This document shows, piece by piece, positions 21,770 to 32,932 of a stretch of DNA of 64,000 nucleotides. Source of the DNA: Isoetes taiwanensis (lineage: Eukaryota > Streptophyta > Lycopodiopsida > Isoetales > Isoetaceae); assembly GCA_021234155.1 (NCBI GenBank), contig JAJEKV010000049.1, positions 6,855,427 to 6,919,426 on the forward strand, in the 5' to 3' direction. How positions within the stretch are numbered: position 1 is the stretch's first letter; each line of letters begins with the position of its first letter. The notes under the pieces are model-generated. The model was not told the origin of the DNA and did not search any database. It worked only from the letters and a program-made list of their open reading frames with translations. The translations under genes were made by a program, and so were the position numbers.

Positions 21770-22170
21770 GCCCCTGCTCTTGCCCCTATTCTTTGTGACG
21801 TTCCCAGAACCTATACGATGCTCCCCATCATACAAATACGAGAATTCCTCTCTTGTGGCGACTATATCACCATGGTAGGGCCCTCCCTCATACTCGGACC
21901 ACTTGGGATGGCCAATTGACTGGGCGAGGAACACAGAGTCATTCGTCCCACGTCCTCTATCGGAATCCTATACAGTGGAAGCGTACATACATGTTAGCAT
22001 ACAACGATCATGCTGAAATAATATAGCACCACGAAGGGTGGCCCATCCATCATCATCAATGAAAAGACAATACAACTAAAAATAACATGAGCAATACACC
22101 ATGACAAGGCGCTACCCGGGGCTCAGACTCCATGGGGTCAACTGATGGTCAGGGCCTCAAGATATCAGCA
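21770..22170. repeat. LTR-like block, related to 53720-54060
   Basis: Landmarks shared in order with 53720-54060 include TACGATGCTCCC, a GGAAGCGTA motif, CGAAGGGTGG, and CTACCC..GGCTCAG. At 53.7 kb the same block lies next to a minus-strand gypsy gag-pol, so it is probably the LTR of that family. Here no gag-pol is attached, so it may be a solo or partial LTR. Confidence 0.5.
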
Positions 22171-22401
22171 GACAGAAGTATAACATGGCGTTGGCTGGCA
22201 TAAGACAATGGCTAGGGTAGTCCACTCCATCCGCCCCTCCTGTGCACACTTTGCAGATAGGCTGAATCATGCTATGATGTGCTTGTAGCTCTCCGGAGAC
22301 GCAATCCCAAGGAATCATCTCATGGGACTACTCCGGGTTACATCTCCCCGGCCCGATGAGGTAGGTCAGAGAAGCTTCCCCTCCCAGATCACAACGGTTC
22401 C

Positions 22402-23535
22402 ATGGGTGTGCTAGAGGATACCTGCCACACTTACAGCACCCGTATCCGTACCCGACTTACCCCCCTAAATCTACGCAAAGCCGAGGGCGTCCCTGAAAAT
22501 GTGACTAGTCTCCCTAAACTAATGGATGTGTTTGAGAGCTACATTGACCCCAAACCAATGGCTTTCTTGATGGATGAGGTTGCAGATTGGAAATCGTTTG
22601 TCGAGGGATACTTGCTAGATGGTAAGGATCAGTTGACAGGACACACAAAGCCACTTCAGTTCAAGTTTTGGGTTAGGGATGGAATACCAATCATGCAATA
22701 TAAGTGGAGACCAGGTGACAAGTTGTGGATGCCTGTACAAGGAATCGAGTTGTGGCAACGGGGTGCTACATGTTAAGTTCTTATTCCTAAAGGGCAGCCA
22801 AAACCACTACCTCCCTTCAAGACTGTTAAAGATTCTAGCCAACTAGTGAAGGGTATCAAGGATTATATAACTCATTTGGATGATGTTCGAAATGGAAAGC
22901 ACACCTCCACTCTGAAGAAAAATCACATGGAATCTCTAATCAATTACTGGGAGAAAGTTGTGACATGCTTAGAAACTGAACAACCATGTGGGAGGGGGGG
23001 GGGGCTGAGAGACGGGTTCTTACCAGAGTCCAGATGGGAGGGTTCTCAAGGAGCAAGCACCTCTAAGAAAGTGGTTCCTAACAATGGTTCCAAGTGGTTT
23101 GTGGGAGGTAAGGCCTCAAAGCTGAAGTGGTTTGATCTTCCTGAGTGGGATCCCTTTGAGGACATCAAGGAAGGATACTTTGTGCTAGTAAGGCCTGACG
23201 ATGAGGATTGTCCAATATGGTTAGGGGTGGCACTCTCTAATGTAACCACCACCATGGCTGATGGAGAGGAGTTGCGTCCTGGATTTCGAGTTCAATATTG
23301 GGAGCCCATTGGAAGACATAAGAAGGGCAACTTGAAGGAGCAATACACCGACTGCTGGGAGAAGAAGTGGAGGGCAAATCATGCTGATCCTCAAAGGAGG
23401 GAATTGGTGGAGTGTGTGGTATGGTCATATCCAACTTGTCACATTGCAAAGGACAAGACACACAAAATCCCAAAAAGGGAGATGGACAAAGCCATGAGCA
23501 ACCTCCATGCTATATCATTGTATGAGGGTAGATAA
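22402..23535 (+). pseudogene. Transposon-like protein of unrecognised family, one in-frame stop
   Basis: A single frame runs from 22402 to 23535 interrupted only by the TAA at 22774-22776. The N-terminal part (PKLMDVFESYIDPKPMAFLM, LQFKFWVRDGIPIMQYKWRP) and the middle (KKNHMESLINYWEKV) resemble nothing I can name. The C-terminal ~130 residues (PIWLGVALS, FRVQYWEP, YTDCWEKKWRANHADP, VECVVWSYPT) look like a small chromo/Tudor-like beta-barrel followed by a W-rich tail, an arrangement I associate loosely with plant DNA-transposon proteins. A G9 run near 22996 and the stop suggest decay. No catalytic triad was identified. Confidence 0.4.
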
Positions 23536-24044
23536 TATTGAGAAGCTTGAAAACTTTCTCAACTAGTGGTTTGTAAAATTTATGTGGAAATTAATACACC
23601 CAATTCTTTGAGTGTGATGTGTAATTCTATTCAAGCATTCAATTCAGAAATTTTTTTTCCTATAGTATGAGTCCCATTTTCAGTCTGAGTCCCAAAATTC
23701 GAGATTTGACCCACTTTAATTAAATGCGACTTAAACCTTCAAGAGTAGGCATGGCAAAGCAAAGCAAAGTTAAAATAGTTATAATGATCGGAGGTTTTAT
23801 TCCCTCCCCCAAAAAAAAAAAAATATATCTGAGAACCCTAGGTCTTTAGTGAGCATGAAAAATACAGGACCTTGACTGTAGCTTTCTTGAACATAATAGG
23901 TTAGGTTTTCTGAGAATAGAATTAGAATTATTGTCCTTAGTGCCCTGAGGCCCCTGGACTAATGTAGCATGGGCGAGCTCCCATAGTGTAGATAAATAGT
24001 ATCCAGGTAGATCTTTGGTCTTCAGCACCAGTAGAGGAGAAAAT

Positions 24045-24530
24045 TGTGAACAAATGATGTAACAACAGTTAATAACTTAAATACTGTAAGAATCTAGTTG
24101 ATCTTCTAGATAACTTTTATCTAGACAATTTCAACTAATATCTTCATTTAACAATATGGCAATAGACTTGTAACTTGCATTCATAATAATGCATTAAACC
24201 ATAACTCAAATACCATTGAACCTTAAGTCAATATACATATCAATGACATTATCAATACACTTACTTAATAACAGAAACTTACACACAATCTTGTGATCAA
24301 AACCTTGCCGAATACTGTGTTGATCAACCTCAGATAACAATGAAGATTAATTCACCGTGTTTTATTGCTCAGATCCTAACCGATCGGAGTCAGTTTAGAT
24401 CAATGATGGTTTATCATGATCCACATGTTGTGGAACAGTTGACCGTTTAAACCTTCTACTTTCGATCTTATATATATACGATCTTCGATTTTCGACCATT
24501 AAATCTTCAATCATTGACCTTGTTAACAAT
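24045..24530 (-). repeat. 3' LTR of the copia element
   Basis: Matches 28503-28880 over most of its length (TCTAGACAATTTCAACTAAT, AACCTTGCCGAATACTGT, AAACCTTCTACTT). It carries about 30 extra bases after TGTGAACAAATGATGTA and extends past the point where the other LTR is cut. Many single-base differences show an old insertion. The high-coordinate end is estimated. Confidence 0.85.
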
Positions 24531-24598
24531 ATTAGGTTCCTTTAAGGATATAACCTATCCTTTTTGCCTAAACTATTATCTCCAGCTTCACAAATATC

Positions 24599-25450
24599 CT
24601 AGTTAATCATATCTGCATAATTTAGGCATGAATTCTCACATTCTCCTTTCATGACTAAATTTGCTTCTAACATCCCTTTTGAGATAATTTCTTCTATCCC
24701 AAGTTCTTTCTGTATTTTCTGAAATCTGTTGATAGGTAATATCTTTGTGAATATATCTACAATCTGCTTTTCTGTACTTAAGTATTCCACCTTAATGAAT
24801 CTTTTTTTTTTTGAAGAACGTGATTTACTTCATATTATACACTCAAAATATTACAAAGTACTTCCAGAAGTAAGAAATGTCCCAGAAGCATCAATCACTT
24901 CACTCCATATTGGAATTTTAATACGATCAAGGCCAAATCCTTTTGCAACCATATCTTTTAAATAGTGTATATGAATCTCAATATGTTTTGTACGTCCATG
25001 TAACACTGGATTTTTTGTTATAGCCAAGCAACTCATACTGTCAACATATAGAGTTGTAGGATCATTCGGAATTGCACCAAGTTCTTGTAATATTCTCCTT
25101 GCCCATATGATTTCCCGTGCTGTCAATGATGCTGCATTATATTCAGCTTCTGCTGTTGACATTGCAATACACCCTTGTTTTTTACTTCTCCAAGCAACAC
25201 AACTCCCACCTACCATAAGAACATATCCTAATGTGGATTGTCTTGAATCCAGATCCCCTCCCCACTCTGCATCAGAGTAGGCTGTCAACTCCAAGTTTTT
25301 ATATGCCAAGGTTAATCCTTCTTTCTGTGTCTTCTTTCGATATCTTAAGATCCTTTTTCCTGCAAGCCAATGTTGTTTTCCTGGATTTGTTCCAAATCTG
25401 CTTAATAAGTTGACACTATAAGCTATATTTGGTCTACAACAATTTGCCAC
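24599..25450 (-). pseudogene. copia RNase H, split by a LINE tail insertion
   Basis: Minus-strand frame 25450-24930 has AYSDAEWGGDLDSRQSTLGY, STAEAEYNAAS, LYVDSMSCLAITKNPVLHGRTKHIEI and LKDMVAKG. Reading is then diverted into a foreign tail ending in TFLTSGSTL*. The true continuation, VEYLSTEKQIVDIFTKILPINRF, is found at 24790-24720, beyond the insert. Confidence 0.9.
24803..24930 (-). mobile_element. LINE 3' tail inserted in copia RNase H
   Basis: About 125 bp nearly identical to 44063-44185: poly(T) on the plus strand, then GAAGAACGTG.TTTACTTCAT, ATTACAAAGTACTTCCAGAA and CACTCCATATTGGAA. On the minus strand this is a LINE 3' end with a poly(A) tail. It interrupts the copia frame between DMVAKG and VEYLSTEKQ, so it is younger than the copia element. 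Confidence 0.88.
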
Positions 25451-25533
25451 ATATAATAAGCATCCAACTCATTCCCTGTAGAATATTTAGACATTTCTTC
25501 TATTTTACTGTCATTTTTTGGACTCATTTCGCT

Positions 25534-26460
25534 TTACAACTTCTGCCTTGTAGCTAATGGAGAATTTACACCTTTGCAATCCATCATACCAAATTTTTGC
25601 AACATACCTTGAATATTATCACTCTGTGTAAGTGTCAATCTTTTTTCCTTTTGATCCCTGTGAACTTCTATTCCAAGAAATCTTCTTAGTGGCCCTAAAG
25701 CTGTCATGCTAAACCTGTTGCTTAGTACTTTTTTACAATGATTCAAGCATTTCACACTATTAGAGACAATAATATTGTCATCTACATATAAGGCAATGAT
25801 GCAAAATTCATCTTTGTCTCTAAACATATATAGATTACCATCGTTCTCTGGTTTTTCGAATCCTTGCTCCTTAAGAAAACCATCAATGCATAGGTACCAC
25901 TGCCTTGGAGATTGCTTTAATCTATAAACAGCCTTTTTTAGTTTCCATACCTTGTTTTCTCCTTGCTCAAATCCAGGTGGATGCTGCATGTAAATTTCTT
26001 CATCAAGCTTTGCATTAAAGAATGCAGTTTGTACATCCATATGATGTATTTCAAGGTCCTGAGCATTTGCAAATGCTAGTAATATTCTTAGACTAGATAA
26101 TTTCACAATTGGTGAAAAAGTTTCCTCAAAATCAATTCCCTGCTTTTGTGAAAAACCTTGTGCTACCAATCTAGCCTTAAATTTCTGTCCACCATCATTG
26201 TCTGACTTTATTTTAAAGATCCACTTATTTCCAACAATATTTCTTCCCTTTGGCCTGTCTACAACATCATATGTTTCAGTTTTCTCAAATGACTTCAATT
26301 CTTTATCCATAGCTTGTTTCCATTGTTCTCTATTTTCTCCTTGTATTGCTTGTTCATAGGTTTGTGGAATCTCAGGCTCTAGAATAGCCATTATTTCACT
26401 GATTTCAATTTCATTTTTATGAAGCCTTTTACTAATTCCTGCTGCATCTCTTCTATTCAT
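25534..26460 (-). pseudogene. copia reverse transcriptase
   Basis: A 308-codon minus-strand frame with the copia RT signature: IPQTYEQAI, W..AM..EL.SFEK, KWIFKIKSDNDG, KARLVAQGFSQKQGIDFEETFSPIVK, MDVQTAFFNAKLDEEIYM, KAVYRLKQSPRQWY and the catalytic ALYVDDNIIVSN. Palm aspartates are present. It ends at SPLATRQKL, where the frame to RNase H is broken. Confidence 0.93.
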
Positions 26461-26511
26461 TTACATTATTCTGATCATCCTTCAAGAGTTCTATTTTTTT
26501 CCTTTCATCAT

Positions 26512-27807
26512 TCACTTGTTTGGTTTCACTAACTGATTCCTTTTCTTGCGAGATTTGGTTTCAGAAGCTTGACCTGCATGTTGGATATCACCATTCTTCT
26601 CCTCCTGTTCTAGAGATTCAACCTCAAGGCCTTGGTCATCATCTTCTAAGTCAGAATTTATCTTTTTATTGTACTCTACCTCATTGTTTGAGAACAAATT
26701 TGACCTGCTATACAGTATTTCTATATTCTTATACAAAATCTCCTCATTAAACCTCACATCTCTGCTTATTAATATTCTTTTTCTTTCATGATCAAATATT
26801 CTATAGCCCTTTGACATATTGTCATACCCTACTAGAAATCCCATTACTGACCTATCATCCAGCTTCTTTCTAAGTTGTTTAGGGACATGTGCAAAAGCTA
26901 CGCAAGCATATGCTTTAAGAAAATCGTATCTTATTTCCTTTTTGCTCCATAATTGTTCTGCAATTTTGCCTTGAATACTTGCTGAGGGTAGTATATTCTG
27001 TACATATACCACTGTTTTCACTGCTTCTTCCCACAAATAGTTTGGTAGGCCACTATGTTTAAGCATTGACCTTACTCCATCCAAGATTGATCTATTTTTT
27101 CTTTCAGCAACACCATTTTGCTGAGGTGTGTGACTGCAGGTGATTTGTCTCCTGATTCCATGTGCTTTGCAATATGCTTCAAAAATATCATTAACATATT
27201 CTCCTCCTCTGTTAGATCTAAGGCATTTTATTTTCTTCCATGTGTCTATTTCTGCTTCAGCTTCAAACACTCTAAACGCTTTATATGCTTGATCTTTTGT
27301 TCTAAGAAAAAAGCACCTGGTTCTCCTTAAGTAATCATCAATAAAGGTAATAAAGTACTTTCTGCCCTGCATGCTTGTAATATTAAGATGACCATAAGAT
27401 CACTATGCACCAATTCAAGTAATTCTCTTGCTCTGTCCACAGTCCTTTTGAATGGAAGCCTTGCACTTTTTCCTAGCATGCATCCCTGACATGTGAATTC
27501 ATCACTTTCTCCTGCACATATTAATCCTCTTTTTCCCAATAGTTTTTAAATTGTCAAGGTGTGTATGTCCCAACCTCTCATGCCACAATTTCAATGTAGG
27601 AAATTGTACTGAGTTAATACTCAATCTTAATGTGTGGTTGTTAGAACCAAAAAGATTTCCAAAACATTTTGCCAAGAACTTCAATTCATCATTCAGAAAG
27701 ATCTTACAAGCTTGTTTTTCAAAACAGACTCTATAGCCCATATCTACCAATTGACTGATAGATATTAAATTTTTGACAATGTTTGGTACACATAATACAT
27801 CATTCAA
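26512..27807 (-). pseudogene. copia protease-integrase region
   Basis: From 27807 the minus strand reads the end of protease (LCVPNIVKNLISISQLV), the HHCC zinc-binding module (LWHERLGHTHLDNL ... FTCQGCMLGKSARLPF) and the integrase core. The core has QITCSHTPQQNGVAERKNRS with its catalytic Glu, but the second catalytic Asp is Asn (LRSNRGGEY). YLWEEAV...Y..N..P and AFAHVPKQLRKKLDDRS.MGFLVGY follow. A stop or frame change near 27540 and another near 27370 split the region. Integrase from this copy could not catalyse strand transfer. Confidence 0.9.
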
Positions 27808-28076
27808 ATTAACTATTTGACCATTTAAGTCGAATACTTCTAAAATTCTAGACTACTTGACTTCCTGCAGTTCTCCATCTCCCATTTGCACAAAAGTTCC
27901 ACTTCTTTTCTTCTTATCTTTCAGAGCATCCGTAGTTTTAACTACTGATCTCTCTGCTTCACTATCTAACACAAGAATATCATCATTTTTGTTAGTTCTT
28001 TTTTCAGTAATTGAACAAATTGCATTTGCCTTTACCTCAGCATCATCATCACATTCTTCAGTGCTGGTTTCTTGAG

Positions 28077-28511
28077 CTAAGTTAACTTTAGTTTCCTTAG
28101 CTCCCTATCCAACAATTCTATTTGAGACGAGTTTTTAACTTCATAGTTTTTGATTAGAAATTCCCACATCTCTCTTGGTGTTTTATTTTTGAGTTTAAAC
28201 ATAATGCTGGAACTGAGCTTACTGGAAATGATGCATCTTGCTTGTTGAGCCTTCTTTGTTGTATTCCCTCTAGCCTCAGTGTTTACAAAACCTTCACTGC
28301 CAGCAACTCCTCCTGAATTGACAGTACTGCTTTCTCCAATATCAATGCCTTCTCCAGTCGCAATATCCCAGAGATCTTCTGCTTCTAGAACATCCATCAT
28401 TCTTTTCTTCCAAGCTTGGAAGCCTGCCTCTCCTTGAAATGTCTCAACACCATTTAACAATGATGACCCAAGTCTGGTTGCCATAGCTAGCTCTGACACC
28501 AATGTGAACAA
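28077..28511 (-). pseudogene. copia gag
   Basis: A minus-strand frame starting within the primer-binding region. It has the gag folds FQGEAGFQAWKKRMMDVLEA, ARCIISSKLSSSIM and TPREMWEFLIKNYEVKN..Q...L.REL, typical of copia UBN2-type gag. The CCHC zinc knuckle that should follow is absent: the frame passes directly to an acidic segment and the mutated protease. Confidence 0.88.
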
Positions 28512-28880
28512 ATGATGTAGAATCTAGTTGATCTTCTAGATAACTTTTATCTAGACAATTTCAACTAATATCTTCATTTAACAACATGGCAATAGACTTG
28601 TAACTTGCATTCATAATAATGCATTAAACCATAACTCAAATACCATTGAACCTTAAGTCAATATACTTATCAATGATATTATCAATACACTAGAAACTTA
28701 CACATGATCTTAAGATCAAAACCTTGCCGAATACTGTATTGATCAACCTCAGATAACAATGAAGATTAAGTTACCTTGTTTTAATGCTCAGATCCTAACC
28801 AACCGGAGTCGGTTTAGATCAATGATGGTTTATCCCGATCCACATATTGTGGAACAGTTCGACCGTTTAAACCTTCTACT
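28503..28880 (-). repeat. 5' LTR of the copia element, truncated
   Basis: Begins at TGTGAACAAATG beside the primer-binding site and follows the 3' LTR to AACCTTCTACTT. It then runs into an unrelated ORF fragment (28885-29172). The outer end (U3) is lost. Confidence 0.85.
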
Positions 28881-28884
28881 TGGT

Positions 28885-29172
28885 CCTCTCATTGGTATTA
28901 GGTCAGAACAATGTAGTTGGCCAGAGATACTGGTTGTAACTGATGGGGACATAGTATCAGCATCACTGGTTAATATAGTATTCTGGGCAATCTGGAAACA
29001 TAGATGTGGAATTGCTCTTGGTGGGCAACTTTTTTCTTTAGACAGGCTGAAGAACATCTTCAATATGGAGGTGGCACTTATGGCTTTAGCCCACCATCGA
29101 AAGTTTGGACGTTACTACAACATAGCTTTGGACAGGCTTGGCAGGATTCAAGGCTTTCTATATGTTCTTTAA
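28885..29172 (+). pseudogene. ORF fragment, possible LINE C-terminal region
   Basis: An open frame of ~95 codons beyond the copia LTR: LVNIVFWAIWKHRCGIALG, MALAHHRKFGRYY and LDRLGRIQGFL. The WAIWKHR word is common in the RNase-H/zf-RVT part of plant LINEs. No other motif supports that, so the call is tentative. Confidence 0.3.
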
Positions 29173-29379
29173 ATGTCACTGGGTAGCTGATGATGATCCT
29201 CGGGATGATCCGAGCCTCAACTTACGAAGGCTAGTTTGCCTAAATTTGGTACTTGTTATTCATTGCCTACTATTCCTACATATAGGAAATATGTATTATA
29301 ATACCTATTAATATACAAGAAATTTAATGCGTCCTACGGCACATTATTCCAGTTTTAGCATGTTCTTACGGTGCAAGGC

Positions 29380-30020
29380 CCTGTTCTGTTCTAGATAACC
29401 AACGATTCTACTGAGATTCTCTTGTGATTCCTCTATATTCTTCAACATTCTATGTACTATATTTAGCATTCATGAAGATTCCCCTAGATTCTCTTAGAAT
29501 TTTCTATTTTGATTGAGGTGCTTACCCATGAGCATTTAGAACCTTCCAAAATAATCTATTTTGGATCTGTGCAACATTTCTAAATCACTTTCTATTTTTA
29601 GACTGAGACGCTTGCCCTGAGCATCTAGAACATTTTTTTTTTCAACATTTATATTGTACACCTTTATTATGAAACATTTTAGAACATTCTATTGTGGCTC
29701 TTTGCAAAATCTTAAAAAAAACTCTAAGATTTCATCAAGATTTTCTTAGATTCCCTTAAATATTATGAAGATCCCCTTAGATTCAACTAGATTTTAAGCG
29801 ATTTCGTCAGACTTGTAAATTTTTCCTACATTCTCTTACAATTTATAAGATTTCCTTATATTCCCTTTAATTCTCCTCGATTCCCTTACATTCTAGAAAT
29901 TTCTAGAACTTTCTAGAACATTCTGAAACTTTCAAAACATCCTAGAACTTTCTGGAAGTATTTCCCTATTCCCTTACATTTCCGAAGATTCCCATTCTTG
30001 AACTATCTAGAATGTTATAT
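29380..30020. repeat. TTCTAGAA/GATTC-rich degenerate repeat
   Basis: Low-complexity DNA built of GATTCTCTTAGATT, CCTTAGATTC and TTCTAGAACATT words, without a fixed period. At 29891-29933 it contains seven consecutive alternating TTC/GAA units at 5-bp spacing. No gene is recognisable within 1.5 kb on either side. Confidence 0.7.
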
Positions 30021-30087
30021 TCTATTTTATCTTAATTAGAACATTACCCTTAAGTATATTTGAAACATAAATTATGTATAGAACTAA

Positions 30088-30155
30088 TACTTGGTCTAGT
30101 GGTTAGAGTGGGGGGTTTGGGGGGTTGAGGGCCAGGGTTCGAATCCCCCCAATAA
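30088..30155 (+). repeat. tRNA-like sequence (SINE head or tRNA relic)
   Basis: A-box-like TGGTCTAGTGGTTAGAG followed by a perfect B box GGTTCGAATCC. G-runs fill the region between them and no complementary acceptor stem closes it, so this is not a functional tRNA. An A/T-rich tail follows. Confidence 0.6.
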
Positions 30156-30189
30156 TATAAAAATTTTTAAAAGCCTTTCCTTAAGGGAT

Positions 30190-30600
30190 GAGCATTCAAC
30201 ATGAGCCTTAGGATCTTAGACTCGATCAACGATCAAGATCTCATCATATAAAAGTAATATGAGCCGTAGGATCTATTACATATAATTCCCAAAGCCATAT
30301 GGACCGTAGGATATGTGCCAAGCCATCTGAGCCGTAGGATCTCAGATCGACGATCAGGATCAAGAGCAACCTGGGCTGTTAGATCGATTACATATAATTC
30401 CCAAGCCATGTGCACCGTAGGATGTGTCCCAAACCAACGTGAGCCGTAGGATCTCGGACCGACGATCAGGATTGAATCAACCTGGACCGTAGGATCGCTT
30501 ACATATATAGTCTATACACAAACTCCCAAGCCATCTGGGCCGCACGATACGTCCCAAAGCCACGTGAGCCGTAGGATCTCGGATCAACGGTCGGATTCAA
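30190..30600 (+). repeat. Satellite-like array around GAGCCGTAGGATC
   Basis: Roughly 115-125-bp units, three to four copies, each with GAGCCGTAGGATCTCGGA, a GACGATCAGGAT box, ACCGTAGGAT and TTACATATA. Units have diverged by substitutions and small indels. Confidence 0.75.
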
Positions 30601-30659
30601 TAGGACAAACATAAGAACATATATATGTTAGATATCATATTCTTACTCTTAAAAAAAAA

Positions 30660-31175
30660 AAAAAAAGAAAAGAAAAAAAACCTTTGGTCTGGAAAACCTA
30701 AACCATTATACTTGAAAAACAAGCATCAATAAGCAGTTCTTAACACATACAGGTGCATATGCGTTAAGACTTAGACAAGGTCAATTATCAAAACATTTCC
30801 ATATATTCAATGTGAAAATATCCCTTAAATTTCATAACAGACATAATAAAACCTGTGTTTCCAGCATAATACTGCTTCAACAATTATTACGAGCAAGTAG
30901 AATACCTTCATCAATAGTAGCACATCAAGATTATCCTATAACCATTATGAAATTGTCAGAGTATAAATTACAATCTCCACACCATATTTTCCAACCGAAA
31001 GGCATATTTCCAGCTCCTTATTTATAAGAAAGCAAAACAGAGAGTAGAGGACCCTGTTACCTGCAGTAGAACCAAAGGACGATTAGCCAACTTCATGGGT
31101 AAGAGCCTAAGCTACTAGCAGGTGTCATGGGTTCCTCTAAGGTTATCCCCCTTCACACTGTTTGTAATCAGTAAA
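30660..31175 (+). repeat. Diverged copy of the duplicated repeat (tRNA-like tail)
   Basis: Shares its order of landmarks with 35698-36236 and 38150-38707: a poly(A), an ACCTTTGGTCTGG-like start, ACATACAGGTG.ATATGC.TTAAGAC, and at 31030-31175 the block TTAGCCAA.TTCATGGGTAAGAGCC ... GCAGGTGTCATGGG. That block resembles a tRNA A box to B box and suggests a SINE component. Confidence 0.65.
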
Positions 31176-31401
31176 TACATAGAATTATAAATGGCAAATG
31201 CCCATCAATCCTACCAAATGATACAAATGATTCAGTGTATCAATTAAAGTCAACTTAAACCGTGTATAATAGCATATAACATAGGTCACTTTCAACCCGT
31301 ATTATCATTTTTCAGGGGGATAACCTGACTCTCCATTATATTGGTAGTCTATTATATTGGTATATTGGAGGTGACTCCGGGCAACGAGAGCTGTTGGATA
31401 G

Positions 31402-32932
31402 GCATATTCACCCCTTATTCCTTAATCTATACCGTACGTAAAGTTCCTCGTTTGTGGGGTATGCAAGTACAAAATTTGCTATACTGTATAACAAGATTCG
31501 CAAAATGCTATAAGATTTCAAGCAAAATACTATATGGTGTTGATTTCGTACGTGCAAAATACAATTATGAGGGCTCTCGCTGCCCTACGTCACCCCCCGT
31601 GTGAATATGCACCCAAACCAAAGGGGGTTTAAAGGGGATTTTAATTTAAATGTGTTGGACCCAAATGGTTGTGTTAATTAATGTCAATGGTAGTTATGTG
31701 TTGGTTGTTAATGTCAATGGTTGTTATGTGTTGGTTGTTATGTGTTGGGGGATTTAATTTTTATATGTTGAATGTTAATGGTTTGTGTTGCAAAAAGTTT
31801 TAACCCCCTTCGGCCTTAGGGACGCCACCCCCCCCCCGGGTGACAAAATTTTTAGAATTTAAACCAGAAAAAAACTAGAATTCATTTGAGGCTTTCATCA
31901 CCTGTAGCTTTTGAATTTGATCACAATGAAACAAATAGAACATAAATAAAAGTTACCATAAAGATAAAGAGATTGATCCCATTATTCGAAAGTCATAAAG
32001 TTTGCAACACAAAGAAAACCCCCTGTTATTATGCTACATATTGTTACTTCCACTACAACTATTTCTCTTTCACAATGACACCATTGTTTATCAATCCATA
32101 TGATTTTGATGCTCCATCTCTAGCTTAAAGGTAATGCATGATTCACCTTATGGTTCGATTAAAGTTTCAAACCTACAATATAAATGCATTCTTGTGGCCA
32201 CCGCTTGGTGATTCACGTGACATGGAAAAGGGCGTGGAATAATCCGCATGTTGTGTGCATAAGAATCCGCTTGTTGATTGAACTAAAGGTCGGCTATGAA
32301 CAATCCGTGACCCAGAAATATCCAAGAGTTGAAAGCAAACAGAGGGCCTAAACTTGAATCTGCAAAGAAATCTTAGGAAGGAAACAAAAGGGTTTTTGCA
32401 AAAGACTACATTGTAGAATCAGAAACCAATACCTTGTAAAAAAAAAAAACATTATGCTAAGCGAAGAAACATTAAAAACAAATACCTTTGTAAGTGTGTG
32501 AGCAAAAATCCATCTCGTGGTAGTAAAATCCACTCCGGCAATAAGAATCCAAGAGGGCAAGTACACATGCATATGCACACATGCATATGCACACATGCAC
32601 ACACATGCACACATGCACATGCACTTGCACTTGCACTTGCACTTGCACTTGCACTTGCACATGCACAATACACATGCACATGCACACACATGCACATGCA
32701 TGTGCACATGCACATGCATACACATGCACAGTGTTCATGCACAAACACATGCAGAGAAAGACAACAACCCTCGGATTGTTCCCACCAACGAAAATCTACG
32801 GCCCATAAAGGGTGCACTCTAGAAATACTATTTAGTACACCTCAACGAATACAACAACGAAATCATATAAAAACCATGTGAAAAAGCGTATAAAAATCTA
32901 AAAGTAACCCCCTGTTATTGTGCTACATATTC
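31402..32932 (-). mobile_element. Non-autonomous transposable element, copy A
   Basis: Read on the minus strand it starts (32932) with ATATGTAGCACAATAACAGGGGG and ends (31402) with GGGGTGAATATGC. The same two ends, opposite in orientation, bound the 38937-42005 element. About 120 bp at the 5' end and 200 bp at the 3' end are clearly homologous to copy B. The interior holds a TGCACA microsatellite and a second internal terminus-like sequence (32020-32046), suggesting two nested elements. No coding capacity. Confidence 0.65.
32560..32745. repeat. TGCACA/TGCACT microsatellite
   Basis: Alternating TGCACA, TGCATA and TGCACT hexamers. It opens all reading frames on both strands and yields spurious His/Cys/Ala-rich ORFs. 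Confidence 0.95.

Larger units (their letters stand above)
24045..28880 (-). mobile_element. Ty1/copia LTR retrotransposon, defective
   Basis: Minus-strand element bounded by LTRs (about 24045-24530 and 28503-28880). Next to the 5' LTR is a primer-binding site, TGGTGTCAGAGC, one base from the usual copia initiator tRNA-Met site. The order gag, protease, integrase, RT, RNase H is that of copia. It is dead: the protease triplet reads DSEA in place of DSGA, the gag zinc knuckle is missing, the second integrase catalytic Asp lies in LRSNRGGEY (normally SDRGGEY), there are stops and frameshifts, and a LINE tail interrupts RNase H. The RT YVDD box is intact. The 5' LTR stops short of its full length at 28880, where unrelated sequence begins. 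Confidence 0.93.

Noticed and set aside
32348-32881. Five overlapping His/Cys/Ala-rich ORFs on both strands
   Set aside because: They are translations of a TGCACA microsatellite, which is free of stops in most frames.
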